Assembly: GCF_016743335.1 (NCBI RefSeq)
Contig: NZ_WCJE01000017.1
Coordinates: 1-42,253 of the forward strand
Origin: Streptococcus suis
GTDB lineage: Bacteria > Bacillota > Bacilli > Lactobacillales > Streptococcaceae
Direction of reading: 5' to 3'
DNA: 42,253 nucleotides
Shown here: piece after piece, positions 26,521-35,283 of the stretch
How the letters are laid out: the number at the start of each line of letters is the position of its first letter
How positions within the stretch are numbered: the stretch's first letter is position 1
Position numbers and translations under genes: made by a program
The notes under the pieces: generated by a model
Told to the model about the DNA's origin: nothing
Seen by the model: the letters and a program-made list of their open reading frames with translations, nothing else
Databases searched by the model: none

Positions 26521-28383
26521 TTATTCTTTACTGGATTTTTTCCGATGAAGAAAAATTGCTGTTAAAATTCCTGCAACACCTAGCGCCACCAACAAGAGGC
26601 TGACTTGCTCACCTGTACTAGGAAGACTTGATTTACCTTTTTTATTGGTAGGTGTTACTTTCTTATCTGAAGACACTACTGTTCCGCTGGAGGAGGAAGT
26701 ATCCGTAGCTCCTCCTGTGTCAGAAGCACTTGTAGACTGACTTGTACTGGTTGAGGTTTCGGTACCACTTGATGATGGCTCAGTGCTGGTCGATGGGGCA
26801 GTACTACTTGATGATGGTTCGGTACTGCTTGATGAGTCGGTGCTGCTGGATGACGGAGTTGTTGCTGCTTCAATTTTTGCCATCATTTCAGCTTCAACAG
26901 CTTTTAGTTGGGCAAAAATCTCTGCCGAACGAGCCAAGGTTTCCTCGGTTACAGTTGGAGCCAGGGCTACAGCTGCATCTTCTGAAAGTCCAGCATATTG
27001 AGCATCAAGAGCGACCTGTGCAGCAATCCAGTCATTTTCAAGAGCAATCCATTTTTCTTGAATCGATGTACCAAATAACTCTGGGTGTGAGATGGCCATC
27101 TTATCAATATTTTGTACCGTCCAGTACCATGAATTCGTGTCATAAGAAGCTGAGCGATTTTTAAAGGCTTCATAAGTATCCGTCACAATACCATAGAATG
27201 GAACATACGGTGTATTCCTTGTCTGAGCCAAGCCCAACCACACTGTACCACCGAAGGCTGATGGTAAGCTACTATTGATCTGATAAACATGGGCATCGAT
27301 GACGTTTTCATTACCAAGAGCGTATTTATAAGTCGTATCTGCCGCTTGGTCATTCGCACCATTATCCCCTTGTTTTACCTTGCCTGCTTCATCGTCTGGA
27401 CGAAATTCTGGAAGATGTTCAAAACGGTTACGTTGTAAGGCAAAGGTATCTTGTAAACTAAAGCGACGACTTGGATCTGTTGGCTGACGTAGCAAATCAT
27501 ACACAGCATCTTCATAGGTTACAGGCGATGCTGGATCCATCAATTTAATACCTGCATACACGCGGGAACGGTCTGCTTCAGCATAAGTTGCAGGACCGTA
27601 TGATTTAGCGATATGGAACTGCCCATCGACTGTCACATAATTATCCGCTTGCTTGGCTACTTCTTCAACCTTTGCAGAAGCAATCACATTTTCTGTATCG
27701 GTAAAATCAACATGACCTAGATAGTAAGTATTTGCAAAAATTGCATACTTGTCTTCAGGGAACTTGATGGCTACGTATTGGTGTCCTGACAAGATTTCCA
27801 TGTACCAAACTTCATTTTTGTCAGCAATAATAACAATATTCCCTTCTGCTGAGCCTTTTTCATCGATTGTCTTTGCAATCAACTCAACACCTTCACGCGC
27901 ACTAGTGACCCTAGGAAGAACATAATCAATCAAAATTGGTTCTCCCAGCCCTCCAGCTTCAACTAGAGGATCAACTGCCAAGACTTTAGCATTTGGAATA
28001 GCTGTTACAGTAGCAGTCATGGATACGCCTTTTTCATTAAAACCATGCGCCCCATAATTACCATTTGAACCATCCCCACGCGCCGCATCAGGCGTAGAGG
28101 TGTACTTGAACTCATTTGCCAAGTGTGGTGCTGTAAAACCAAATGTCTCATCCACCAACATATCTCCCTCAGCATAGCTTGCTGCAGGAACCACAATATA
28201 ATTTTTATTGTGCGCTCCATTATCTGGTGGATAGGGATAATCTTCCGTTCTACCATAAAGGATAGAACCATCCGTTGTCAACCCTTTCCCAATGATAAAG
28301 CCTGAGCAAGCTTGAACAAGTTGAGCAGGGAATAGGCAAACCAACATTAGAAATGTGGCTATACGAACAAAAGTCTTTTTCAT
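26521..28383 (-). CDS. Secreted, sortase-anchored C69-family dipeptidase
   Basis: The 620-aa protein starts with a signal peptide; after cleavage at A25 the catalytic Cys26 (ACSGFIIGKGLTTDGS) becomes the N-terminal nucleophile, as in PepD-type Ntn hydrolases. The catalytic domain spans ~26-510. A Ser/Thr/Glu-rich linker (~515-580) leads to the sorting signal LPSTGEQ, a hydrophobic stretch and a basic tail. The enzyme should therefore act on dipeptides while attached to the cell wall. Cytoplasmic PepD homologues lack these end parts. GAAAGGAGA precedes the ATG. Confidence 0.9.
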   Translation of the reverse strand: MKKTFVRIATFLMLVCLFPAQLVQACSGFIIGKGLTTDGSILYGRTEDYPYPPDNGAHNKNYIVVPAASYAEGDMLVDETFGFTAPHLANEFKYTSTPDAARGDGSNGNYGAHGFNEKGVSMTATVTAIPNAKVLAVDPLVEAGGLGEPILIDYVLPRVTSAREGVELIAKTIDEKGSAEGNIVIIADKNEVWYMEILSGHQYVAIKFPEDKYAIFANTYYLGHVDFTDTENVIASAKVEEVAKQADNYVTVDGQFHIAKSYGPATYAEADRSRVYAGIKLMDPASPVTYEDAVYDLLRQPTDPSRRFSLQDTFALQRNRFEHLPEFRPDDEAGKVKQGDNGANDQAADTTYKYALGNENVIDAHVYQINSSLPSAFGGTVWLGLAQTRNTPYVPFYGIVTDTYEAFKNRSASYDTNSWYWTVQNIDKMAISHPELFGTSIQEKWIALENDWIAAQVALDAQYAGLSEDAAVALAPTVTEETLARSAEIFAQLKAVEAEMMAKIEAATTPSSSSTDSSSSTEPSSSSTAPSTSTEPSSSGTETSTSTSQSTSASDTGGATDTSSSSGTVVSSDKKVTPTNKKGKSSLPSTGEQVSLLLVALGVAGILTAIFLHRKKSSKE

Positions 28384-28435
28384 AGACTTCTCCTTTCATA
28401 TAATAAAATACCCATTTACACATATATTGTAACGC

Positions 28436-28461
28436 AAAAGCACCTGCCTTGCAAGTGCTTT
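28436..28461 (-). terminator. Terminator of the tehB-like gene
   Basis: AAAGCAC and GTGCTTT form a 7-bp stem; on the minus strand it is followed by TTTT. The T tract is short, so its strength is uncertain. Confidence 0.5.
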
Positions 28462-28471
28462 CAGATATATT

Positions 28472-29332
28472 TTACACATTTTTTCTAGCCAACATGGTCG
28501 CAAACCGCATCTTAAGGAAATTGCCATTCTCATCACGCTTATGAAGTTGACCAAAATCTTCATTGTATTTGACCAGTTCCCAGTCACGGTAGTATTCCTT
28601 CAACTCACCTGCTCCAAAAGTAAAGGAGAAATTCATAGGACAGGGCGCATCTTCCGTATCCATAGCCGCCACAATCAAGTTATAGCCACCAGGTCGTGTC
28701 TGCTCCTGCATATTGTGGATAATGGCTGGCACCCGATCCCGCTCCAAGAACATAAAGACCACTGTTGAGATAATCCAGTCGTAATCCTGCTCCAGACTAG
28801 CTGAGTTAATATCGTAAGTCCCAGCCTGCAAGTCCAAGTCCTCCACTTCCTTGACCTGCAAGAGTGTCCGAATACTTGGCACATCCTTATCAACTGCCGT
28901 CACCTCAAATCCCTGCTGAGCCAAGTAGAGACTGTTCCTGCCATGACCACAGCCCAAGTCCAAGACCTTACAAGGCTCAATTCTCTTCAAGGCCTCTAAG
29001 ACTTCCGAATGCGTCCGTGTATAGTCATACTTTTTGGCAAAATAGTCTTCTGGTTGACAGAAAAATTCCAAGAAAAACTCCGTATCCTCTGTCAATAAAG
29101 TCACCCGATGCCAAGCCTGTGGCTCAACAAAGGGAATCTCATCTGTCGGACCATAGACATATTCTCCCAAAATCTCATTATCATCTGAAATCGGCTCAAA
29201 TTTGAGCTGACCTCTCAAGACCTTGATTTTGGCCCAAGTACCCACCTTGGTATTGTGCTTGGTCAAAAAATGCTGGGGAACCGTATCCTGATTCCAAATG
29301 GGCATGCGTTTGTAAGGAACTAAAACCGTCAT
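28472..29332 (-). CDS. tehB: TehB-like SAM-dependent methyltransferase
   Basis: The 286-aa protein has an N-terminal cupin-like domain (~1-90, with YGPTDEIPFVEPQAWH) fused to a methyltransferase domain with motif I VLDLGCGHGRNSLYLA and the acidic motif II VTAVDKD. This fusion is the TehB layout; TehB family members methylate tellurite/selenite-type compounds, though the natural role is unsettled. The ATG at 29332 has AAGGAGA upstream; 21 extra codons of open frame before it were rejected. It is divergent from the alcohol dehydrogenase. Confidence 0.88.
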   Translation of the reverse strand: MTVLVPYKRMPIWNQDTVPQHFLTKHNTKVGTWAKIKVLRGQLKFEPISDDNEILGEYVYGPTDEIPFVEPQAWHRVTLLTEDTEFFLEFFCQPEDYFAKKYDYTRTHSEVLEALKRIEPCKVLDLGCGHGRNSLYLAQQGFEVTAVDKDVPSIRTLLQVKEVEDLDLQAGTYDINSASLEQDYDWIISTVVFMFLERDRVPAIIHNMQEQTRPGGYNLIVAAMDTEDAPCPMNFSFTFGAGELKEYYRDWELVKYNEDFGQLHKRDENGNFLKMRFATMLARKNV

Positions 29333-29402
29333 TATCTCTCCTTTTCTTTCCGATACACTTAGTCTATCACAAAGGAAATATGAATTCAAACCCATTTTTT
29401 TC

Positions 29403-29433
29403 TTGACTTGGAGTGAACTCCAAGGTATATAAT
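29403..29433 (+). promoter_or_regulatory. MerR-family (NmlR/AdhR-type) promoter-operator
   Basis: TTGACT (29403-29408) and TATAAT (29428-29433) are 19 bp apart, the over-long spacing of MerR-activated promoters. The spacer holds the perfect 8+2+8 palindrome CTTGGAGTGAACTCCAAG (29407-29424), which matches the operator type known for NmlR/AdhR regulators of aldehyde stress. No MerR-family gene is present in the window, so the activator must be encoded elsewhere. Confidence 0.85.
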
Positions 29434-29484
29434 ATTCATATCAATTAGAAAGGATATTTACTGACAAGTAAGTATGGGATGAAT

Positions 29485-30528
29485 ATGAAAACAGCTATTT
29501 ATGAAAAAGCCGGTAAGATGACCGTTGCAGAAATCGAAAAACCAAGCCTTCAAGCTAAGGACGATGTCATTATCAAGGTCGTTAGAACCTGTGTCTGTGG
29601 GTCTGACCTTTGGGGCTACGGAGAAGACATTCACCATGACCACGGTGACACAAACTCTGGTCATGAAGCCATCGGTATCGTTGAAGAGGTAGGCGAAGAC
29701 ATTACAACACTTGTTCCTGGTGACTTCGTTATCGTTCCATTTACACATGGTTGCGGACACTGTGATGCCTGTCGTGCTGGCTTTGATGGTACTTGTGACA
29801 ACCATCCAGGCTACACCAACTGGGGCAACAACTACCAGTCTCAATACATTCGTTTCCACTACGGCAACTGGGCCTTGGTCAAAATTCCTGGTCAGCCAAG
29901 TGACTACTCAGAAGGCATGATCAAATCTCTCTTGACTCTGGCAGATGTTATGCCAACTGGCTACCACGCAGCCCGCGTAGCAGATGTCAAACCTGGTGAC
30001 AAGGTTGTTGTCATCGGTGATGGTGCAGTGGGTCAATGTGCCGTCATTGCTGCAAAAATGCGCGGAGCTTCTCAGATTATTATGATGAGCCGCCATGCAG
30101 ACCGCCAGCAAATGGCTTTGGAATCAGGGGCTACTGCCATCGTAGCAGAACGGGGCGAGGAAGGAATTGCCAAAGTCCGTGAAATTCTAGGTGGCGGAGC
30201 TGATGCCGCCCTCGAATGTGTTGGTACAGAAGCCTCTATTGACCAAGCCCTCGGCGTGCTTCACAATGGTGGTCGTATCGGTTTTGTCGGTGTGCCACAC
30301 TACAACAACCACGCCCTTGGCTCAACCTTTGCTCAAAATATCATTATCGGTGGTGGCTCTGCTTCTGTCACAACCTATGATAAGGAAATTTTGCTCGATG
30401 CTGTTCTCAAAGGCGACATCAACCCAGGTCGAGTTTTCACCCAAACTTACTCCCTAGAGAATATCGACCAAGCCTACAAAGACATGGCCAACCGTAAAAC
30501 GATTAAAGCAATGATTACGGTGGATTAA
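29485..30528 (+). CDS. Zinc-dependent alcohol dehydrogenase (AdhC-like)
   Basis: The 347-aa medium-chain dehydrogenase has the catalytic zinc ligands in CVCGSD and SGHEA, the structural zinc cluster GCGHCDACRAGFDGTC and the Rossmann loop VVVIGDGAVGQCAV. It should reduce or oxidise aldehydes/alcohols with NAD(P). I chose the second of two near ATG codons because GGGAT lies 5 nt before it and close relatives begin MKxAxY. The promoter is of the NmlR type, linking the enzyme to carbonyl stress, as with pneumococcal AdhC. Confidence 0.9.
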   Translation: MKTAIYEKAGKMTVAEIEKPSLQAKDDVIIKVVRTCVCGSDLWGYGEDIHHDHGDTNSGHEAIGIVEEVGEDITTLVPGDFVIVPFTHGCGHCDACRAGFDGTCDNHPGYTNWGNNYQSQYIRFHYGNWALVKIPGQPSDYSEGMIKSLLTLADVMPTGYHAARVADVKPGDKVVVIGDGAVGQCAVIAAKMRGASQIIMMSRHADRQQMALESGATAIVAERGEEGIAKVREILGGGADAALECVGTEASIDQALGVLHNGGRIGFVGVPHYNNHALGSTFAQNIIIGGGSASVTTYDKEILLDAVLKGDINPGRVFTQTYSLENIDQAYKDMANRKTIKAMITVD

Positions 30529-30540
30529 GAAAATAGAACA

Positions 30541-30577
30541 AAACCCCAGAAGTTCATTACATAAACTTCTGGGGTTT
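30541..30577 (+). terminator. Terminator of the alcohol dehydrogenase gene
   Basis: AAACCCCAGAAGTT (30541-30554) pairs perfectly with AACTTCTGGGGTTT (30564-30577), a 14-bp stem. The T tract is short. Confidence 0.7.
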
Positions 30578-30688
30578 CGTATAATTTATAGAAAGATAAA
30601 AACGGAACCATCCCACTCATTAGAACTACTAATACTCAACGGGAGTAGAAAGGTCCAGTTTCAACATTTGCAATAACAGAAGCAAGTG

Positions 30689-31138
30689 TTAAGCATGAAT
30701 TTTTTTATCTGCAATTGCATCCGTGAGGGTCTGTGAGAAATTCAATCCTAGTTCACGTCCTAGAGTGTCTGCCCAGCGTGGGATAGTGAGTGTTTTCTTT
30801 ACTGGCTCTTGACTGCCCAAATACTTTGCAACGTCCACCATCACCATGGAGATAAAAGACTTGCTAGAATCGTAAACCATCTCAAAATCCTCATTACGGA
30901 AAGGGTTATTATCTACTAATGACAAAGTGTTTATAGAAGACGGGGTAGGAATGTCTCTTCCATTCTCGATATAATCAGCTAAGTTTATGCCTAACCAATC
31001 GCTAGCCATTGCCATAGCGTCCGCCATATCCTCGCCTTGAGTTGCTGAATGCTCAAAATCAGGGAAAGTTACAAAGTAAGGGGCGTTAGCTCCGTCTGTA
31101 TCATCAAAATAAAATAAAGCTGGATAAGTGACAAGCAT
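30689..31138 (-). CDS. hicB: HicB-type antitoxin
   Basis: The 149-aa protein has the HicB partial RNase-H fold at the N terminus (YPALFYFDDTDG, YFVTFPDFEHSATQG) and a C-terminal DNA-binding tail (~115-149; PRWADTLGRELGLNFSQTL). HicB neutralises HicA and represses the operon. TTGGAGG precedes the ATG. It follows hicA by 37 bp on the same strand; both lie in a patch of accessory DNA between adh and smpB. Confidence 0.9.
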   Translation of the reverse strand: MLVTYPALFYFDDTDGANAPYFVTFPDFEHSATQGEDMADAMAMASDWLGINLADYIENGRDIPTPSSINTLSLVDNNPFRNEDFEMVYDSSKSFISMVMVDVAKYLGSQEPVKKTLTIPRWADTLGRELGLNFSQTLTDAIADKKIHA

Positions 31139-31175
31139 AGTTTACCTCCAAAAGAAAACAAGCGGTAGGCTGTTG

Positions 31176-31358
31176 TTATAACAGCCCTGCTTGCTTTTTG
31201 ATACCCCTTTCGGTGTATTTGTTTATTTCACCGTGGGGAATGGTTATAGGTCGCTCGCCTGCTTTTTCAAGTTTCACGTGTGACCCCTTACCGCCTTTGG
31301 TTTTTGTCCAACCATGGGCGGTAAGTAGCTTAACCATTTCTTTTTGTGTCATAGGCAT
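31176..31358 (-). CDS. hicA: HicA-type mRNA interferase toxin
   Basis: The 60-aa toxin has the double-stranded-RNA-binding-like fold with the catalytic histidine in GGKGSHVKLE and the typical end INKYTERGIKKQAGL. HicA cleaves mRNA on the ribosome or free. CAGGAGG lies 10 nt before the chosen ATG (31358); a longer frame upstream has no such site and would reach into the promoter. Confidence 0.9.
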   Translation of the reverse strand: MPMTQKEMVKLLTAHGWTKTKGGKGSHVKLEKAGERPITIPHGEINKYTERGIKKQAGLL

Positions 31359-31383
31359 AGCGCTTTTACCTCCTGACAAGATT

Positions 31384-31412
31384 ATTATACCATACGTATT
31401 ACACGTATTCAA
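31384..31412 (-). promoter_or_regulatory. hicAB promoter with embedded operator
   Basis: On the minus strand TTGAAT (-35, 31407-31412) and TATAAT (-10, 31384-31389) are 17 bp apart. The spacer contains the palindrome ATACGTAT and a second ACGTAT copy, so the HicB DNA-binding tail could sit between the two promoter boxes. Confidence 0.6.
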
Positions 31413-31470
31413 CTATAAAGAATCAGAAAATGTCTGAAATTTGTGACTGATACTCAATGAAAATCAAAAT

Positions 31471-31504
31471 AAAAAAAGACAGTTCAGTAAACAAACTGAA
31501 CTGT
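31471..31504 (-). terminator. Terminator downstream of the degraded gene
   Basis: ACAGTTCAGT (31479-31488) pairs perfectly with ACTGAACTGT (31495-31504), and the minus strand then reads seven T. It directly follows the degraded gene at 31523-31701 and shields hicAB. Just left of it, TACTCAATGAAAATCAAA (31451-31468) is a sequence common in streptococcal intergenic repeats. Confidence 0.8.
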
Positions 31505-31522
31505 TCCATATTTTAAGACACA

Positions 31523-31701
31523 TTATTTCCAAGTTCTTAATTCTGTCCATCCAATCGCATTACTAATAGTATAAGTCTTTCCAGCGTTGACATACTATTC
31601 GTACCTAGATATCTCACCTTAAGATCGTACTCATTCAAATTATAATTAGCTTTTACAATAATATGTCCATAAGTGTATAGAGGTACATTATGAGAAACCC
31701 T
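31523..31701 (-). pseudogene. Remnant of a small extracellular-type protein, frameshifted
   Basis: On the minus strand one frame reads HNVPLYTYGHIIVKANYNL and continues to YDLKVRYLGTNS, then loses sense; a second frame takes over with VNAGKTYTISNAIGWTELR and ends TWK-stop at 31523, just before a strong terminator. A third, upstream frame reads YGISVNLEGFS. Together they look like the beta-rich end of a secreted protein broken by at least one frameshift. I do not recognise the family. Confidence 0.4.
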
Positions 31702-31723
31702 CTAAATTAACAGAAATTCCATA

Positions 31724-31942
31724 TTATTTTTTAAAACTTTTGCAAAATAATATAGCTCCTATTGAAAAACTTAAGGTTTCTACAGGCCTCCAGAATAATT
31801 GATATACATAAAGTATGAGTGTATTCCAAAAATCACCACTAGTATCAATCCAAGTTGGTTTTATCATATAATTTAAGTATCCAAAGCACATTAAAATTAT
31901 GCCACTTAAAAATAATGTATCCGGACTCCTTTTATTTTTCAT
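31724..31942 (-). CDS. Small membrane protein of unknown function
   Basis: The 72-aa product has two membrane segments (TLFLSGIILMCFGYLNYM and a second near the C terminus, ETLSFSIGAILFC) with short basic ends. The ATG at 31942 has AAGGATGG upstream with a long spacing; the context is weak. It is directly upstream of the degraded secreted-protein gene on the same strand, so the two may once have formed an operon. The whole stretch is very AT-rich, unlike its neighbours. Confidence 0.45.
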   Translation of the reverse strand: MKNKRSPDTLFLSGIILMCFGYLNYMIKPTWIDTSGDFWNTLILYVYQLFWRPVETLSFSIGAILFCKSFKK

Positions 31943-32117
31943 AAAAACCACCATCCTTATTTTTCATATAAAATAAACAGTCTAGTCATCAGCATTATAG
32001 TTTCCTATGTTATTTTAACTCCTAGCTTGATGCTATATTATTTATATATTCGCAATATTATTATAACATTTATGGATTAAAAAATAAAGTTATTATTGGT
32101 TTATTTCTAAAAATCGT

Positions 32118-32144
32118 TTCAAAATTTCAAATTGAAATTTTGAA
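32118..32144. other. Perfect 27-bp palindrome in AT-rich gap
   Basis: TTCAAAATTTCAA and its exact complement flank a single base. It lies in the 31955-32190 gap where no gene is seen. It has no T tract, so it is not an obvious terminator; a binding site or cruciform is possible. Confidence 0.5.
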
Positions 32145-32192
32145 TTATCCTAGTTAACATATTCATCAATAAATTTATATATAAAAACCAAC

Positions 32193-32220
32193 AAAAAAGA
32201 CCAGGATTTCTCCCAGTCTT
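32193..32220 (-). terminator. Terminator of rnr-smpB
   Basis: On the minus strand AAGACTGGG pairs with CCTGGTCTT (two G-U wobbles) and six T follow. It overlaps the smpB stop codon. Confidence 0.7.
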
Positions 32221-32686
32221 AGCGACTATTGATAGCCTTCATGGTTCGTTTGATGTCACGGTCTTGCTCACGGCGTTTAATTGACTCTCGCTTGTCGTAG
32301 TCGTGCTTCCCTTTGGCAAGCCCAATCAAGACCTTGGCAAAGCCGTCCTTGATATAGACCTTGAGGGGCACCAGGGTCATCCCTGTTCCCTTGACCTCAT
32401 TACCCAGAGATTCAATCTGCTTCTTCCGCAAGAGGAGCTTGCGGGTCCGTGTTGGCTCCTGATTCCAAATATTGCCCTCATCGTAGGGAGCGATATGGAC
32501 ATTGACCAGCCAAGCCTCGCCCTGCTTGATCTGGGCAAAGCCGTCCTTGAGGTTAATCCGCCCCGCACGAATCGACTTAATCTCCGTCCCCGTCAGGACC
32601 ATCCCCGCCTCCACTGTATCGACAATGGTATAGTCGTGGCGGGCTTTTTTATTCTGTGCAATCACATTGCCCTCACCCTTGGCCAT
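32219..32686 (-). CDS. smpB: SsrA-binding protein
   Basis: SmpB binds tmRNA and delivers it to stalled ribosomes for trans-translation. The 155-aa protein shows [10 protein letters not shown], the central [13 protein letters not shown] segment ([19 protein letters not shown]) and the basic C-terminal tail with [18 protein letters not shown] lies before the ATG, inside the end of rnr; the two genes are 2 bp apart. RNase R and SmpB cooperate in degrading aberrant mRNA, which fits the pairing. Confidence 0.95.
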   Translation of the reverse strand: MAKGEGNVIAQNKKARHDYTIVDTVEAGMVLTGTEIKSIRAGRINLKDGFAQIKQGEAWLVNVHIAPYDEGNIWNQEPTRTRKLLLRKKQIESLGNEVKGTGMTLVPLKVYIKDGFAKVLIGLAKGKHDYDKRESIKRREQDRDIKRTMKAINSR

Positions 32687-32688
32687 GC

Positions 32689-35058
32689 CTATCTCCTTTT
32701 CTTCTTGTTCTTTTTAGCTACTTCTTTGTAAAATGGTTTCTTTTTCTTGTCTTTTTTACCACTTTTTGACTTGTGGTCTTTCCCAGACTTGTGATGTTTG
32801 CTGTCGCGACCAGCAGCTTCTTGCTTGTGGTGCTTGCCCCGTCCTCGCCCTGACCGATCATCACGGTCACGGTTGGAGTGACTGGCCGTTCTCCGCTTGG
32901 CTTTCAAAGCCTTTTCCACAATATCCAGCTCGGACGGCACGTGGGCAAAATCAATCTCCCCTGTCATCTTGTCCGCCCGCGTTAGCTTGATACGAATTGG
33001 CTGACCGACACGGAAGACCCGACCGGATTTCTCACCCTGCAAGGTCAGAGTTCGCTCGTGGAACTGATAGTATTCGTTGAGGTTGGTGATATGAATCAGA
33101 CCTTCAACCGTGTTTGGTAACTCGACAAAAAGACCAAACTTGACTACGCTAGACACGACACCGTCAAACTCTTGCCCAACAAATTCTTGCATGAACTCTG
33201 CCTTCTTCATGGCTTCGACTTCCCGCTCTGCCTCAATGGCACGGCGTTCTAAACTGGACGAAGACTTGGCAAGCTCAGGAATAACCTGCTCAAAATGCTC
33301 TGCTTTTTCCGCAGGATTGTGACCATATTCCCGTACCATACGGTGAACCAGCAGGTCGGGATAGCGGCGGATAGGGCTGGTGAAGTGAGTGTAGAACTCC
33401 GCACCCAGACCGTAGTGGCCGTGGTTGTGCTCCGAGTAGCGTGCCTGCTGCATGGAGCGTAACAACATCATGTTGAGGACATCCGCATAGGCTTCATCCT
33501 TGACCCGCTCCATAAGATCTTGAAGGGCATCCTGGCTGATAGAGCTAGCCGTACCGTAAACCGTCAGACCAAAGCTGGTCGCATAGTCGATGAACTTCTG
33601 CAACTTGTCTGACTTAGGCTCCTCGTGGATCCGATAGATGAAAGGCAGATCCAGCTTGGCAAAATGCTCGGCAACGCACTCATTGGCCGCCAACATGAAG
33701 GACTCAATCATTCGCTCGGCAATGCCCCGCTGACGTAGTTGAATATCGACTGGTAGACCATCCTTGTTGACGATGATTTTGGCTTCTGTCGTGTCAAAGT
33801 TGAGAGCCCCACGTTTGTAGCGCATGGTTTCCAGGGTTTCATGGAGTTTGACCATAAGCTCTACACTTGGCACGATTGCCTTGTATTTGTCCAGCTTTTC
33901 CTTGTTACCTGCAATCATATCATTGACATCGGAATAGGTCATACGGAAGGTGGTTTTGATGACCGTTTGGCCAATCCAGTGCTTGACTACCTTGCCCTTG
34001 CGGTCAATTTCCATAATAGCCGACTGGGTCAGGCGATCCACGTTTGGATTAAGGGAACAAATGCCATTTGACAAACGTTCTGGCAGCATTGGCACCACAC
34101 GGTCGGTCACATAGACAGACGTTCCACGCTTGACAGCTTCCTGGTCCAAGGCAGAGCCTTCGGTCACATAGTAGCTGACATCAGCGATATGGACACCCAG
34201 TTCCAGATTGCCGTTCTTGAGTTGCTTGATATGGACCGCATCGTCCAGGTCCTTGGCATCTGCACCATCGATAGTAAAGATGATTTCATCCCGCAGGTCC
34301 AAGCGTCCTTCAAAGTCCTTCTCAGACGGACTTTCTGGTACTCGGTTGGCCTCCGCCAAAACTTCATCAGGGAATTCCGACACGATATCCATGGACTCCA
34401 AAACTTCCAAGACATCGATTCCCACATCGTCCTTGTGGCCCACCACGTCCCGAATGGTCGCAACAAAGTGGTCCCGTTTCTTGCTTGGATAGGCTTCGAT
34501 ATCAACTTTTAGGATTTCCGTTCCGGTCAATACCAGAGGTGACTTCTTGATGTAAATCTTCTGAGCGATTTTCTGGTTTTTAGACTTGATGTAGCCTGCA
34601 TATTCAGGCTTATCTTCGTCAAAAACAATCAAGCCCACCGCTGTTTTCAGGCTATGTTCCAAAATATCAATGACTTCTGCTTCTGCAGCCGTTCCCTTGA
34701 GACGATCTGCAACCTTTTTGATTGCAATTTCAACTCTGTCACCTTCGATAGCAAAGTTGACATCGTCACGGCTGACAAAGAGATCATCTTCCTCCTCGTC
34801 AATGGTCACAAAGCCAAAGCCTGACTTGTGGGCACGGAAAATACCCTGTAAGGTTACCTTGTTTTTGGACACTTTTGGGACTGGCAGAGCAATTCGACCC
34901 GCATTGTCAAAGACAAGTTGACGACTACCTTCCATACTCGAAACCAGCTTGACCAAGTCTGTAAAACTCTTAGCAGAACTAGCTCCAAGCTGATCTGCCA
35001 GCTGGTCCATGGTCACAGGACCAACTTCTTTAATATAGTTTATAATTTCGTTTTTCAT
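32689..35058 (-). CDS. rnr: Ribonuclease R
   Basis: RNase R is a processive 3'-5' exoribonuclease. The 789-aa protein has an N-terminal winged helix (~1-60), cold-shock domains (~65-220), the RNB catalytic domain (~245-570, active-site aspartates in [14 protein letters not shown]), an S1 domain (~620-700; [17 protein letters not shown]) and a Lys/Arg/His-rich tail after ~715. The start context is poor: TGGTAAATACAAG before the ATG has no good ribosome binding site. Repeats fill the upstream gap to secG. Confidence 0.95.
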   Translation of the reverse strand: MKNEIINYIKEVGPVTMDQLADQLGASSAKSFTDLVKLVSSMEGSRQLVFDNAGRIALPVPKVSKNKVTLQGIFRAHKSGFGFVTIDEEEDDLFVSRDDVNFAIEGDRVEIAIKKVADRLKGTAAEAEVIDILEHSLKTAVGLIVFDEDKPEYAGYIKSKNQKIAQKIYIKKSPLVLTGTEILKVDIEAYPSKKRDHFVATIRDVVGHKDDVGIDVLEVLESMDIVSEFPDEVLAEANRVPESPSEKDFEGRLDLRDEIIFTIDGADAKDLDDAVHIKQLKNGNLELGVHIADVSYYVTEGSALDQEAVKRGTSVYVTDRVVPMLPERLSNGICSLNPNVDRLTQSAIMEIDRKGKVVKHWIGQTVIKTTFRMTYSDVNDMIAGNKEKLDKYKAIVPSVELMVKLHETLETMRYKRGALNFDTTEAKIIVNKDGLPVDIQLRQRGIAERMIESFMLAANECVAEHFAKLDLPFIYRIHEEPKSDKLQKFIDYATSFGLTVYGTASSISQDALQDLMERVKDEAYADVLNMMLLRSMQQARYSEHNHGHYGLGAEFYTHFTSPIRRYPDLLVHRMVREYGHNPAEKAEHFEQVIPELAKSSSSLERRAIEAEREVEAMKKAEFMQEFVGQEFDGVVSSVVKFGLFVELPNTVEGLIHITNLNEYYQFHERTLTLQGEKSGRVFRVGQPIRIKLTRADKMTGEIDFAHVPSELDIVEKALKAKRRTASHSNRDRDDRSGRGRGKHHKQEAAGRDSKHHKSGKDHKSKSGKKDKKKKPFYKEVAKKNKKKRR

Positions 35059-35115
35059 CTTGTATTTACCAGAGTGCAGGATAAAAACCTAGCACTATTT
35101 CTCTTTCAGTCCTTT

Positions 35116-35266
35116 AGTTTATCTTTTATTACTGCGACGTACGAGGAAACTCCGTTTCCCTATTTCCAACTTCAAATAATTTCATCATTATTTGAACTCG
35201 CTTTGTCGTACTTCAGTACAGTCTGCAGCTCGTTGCCTAGTACTAAAAGCAAACTAAAAGACTGTA
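35116..35266 (+). repeat. Hairpin-rich intergenic repeat, family B (copy 2)
   Basis: This stretch starts AGTTTATCTTTTATTACT and ends AGTACTAAAAGCAAAC..AAAGACTGTA; these blocks recur in reverse complement at 325-500. The middle differs between copies. A related degenerate piece (TTGCCATACTTTAGTATAGC) lies at about 35465-35485. Confidence 0.6.
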
Positions 35267-35283
35267 TTTTGCGTTATATCCAG

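Noticed and set aside
26676..27001. Low-complexity frames across the dipeptidase linker
   Set aside because: The Ser-rich repeat coding makes all frames open; only the dipeptidase frame has a domain context.
31537..31701. Calling the single frame at 31537-31701 an intact gene
   Set aside because: It has no start codon with a ribosome binding site and its end is replaced by better coding sense in another frame.
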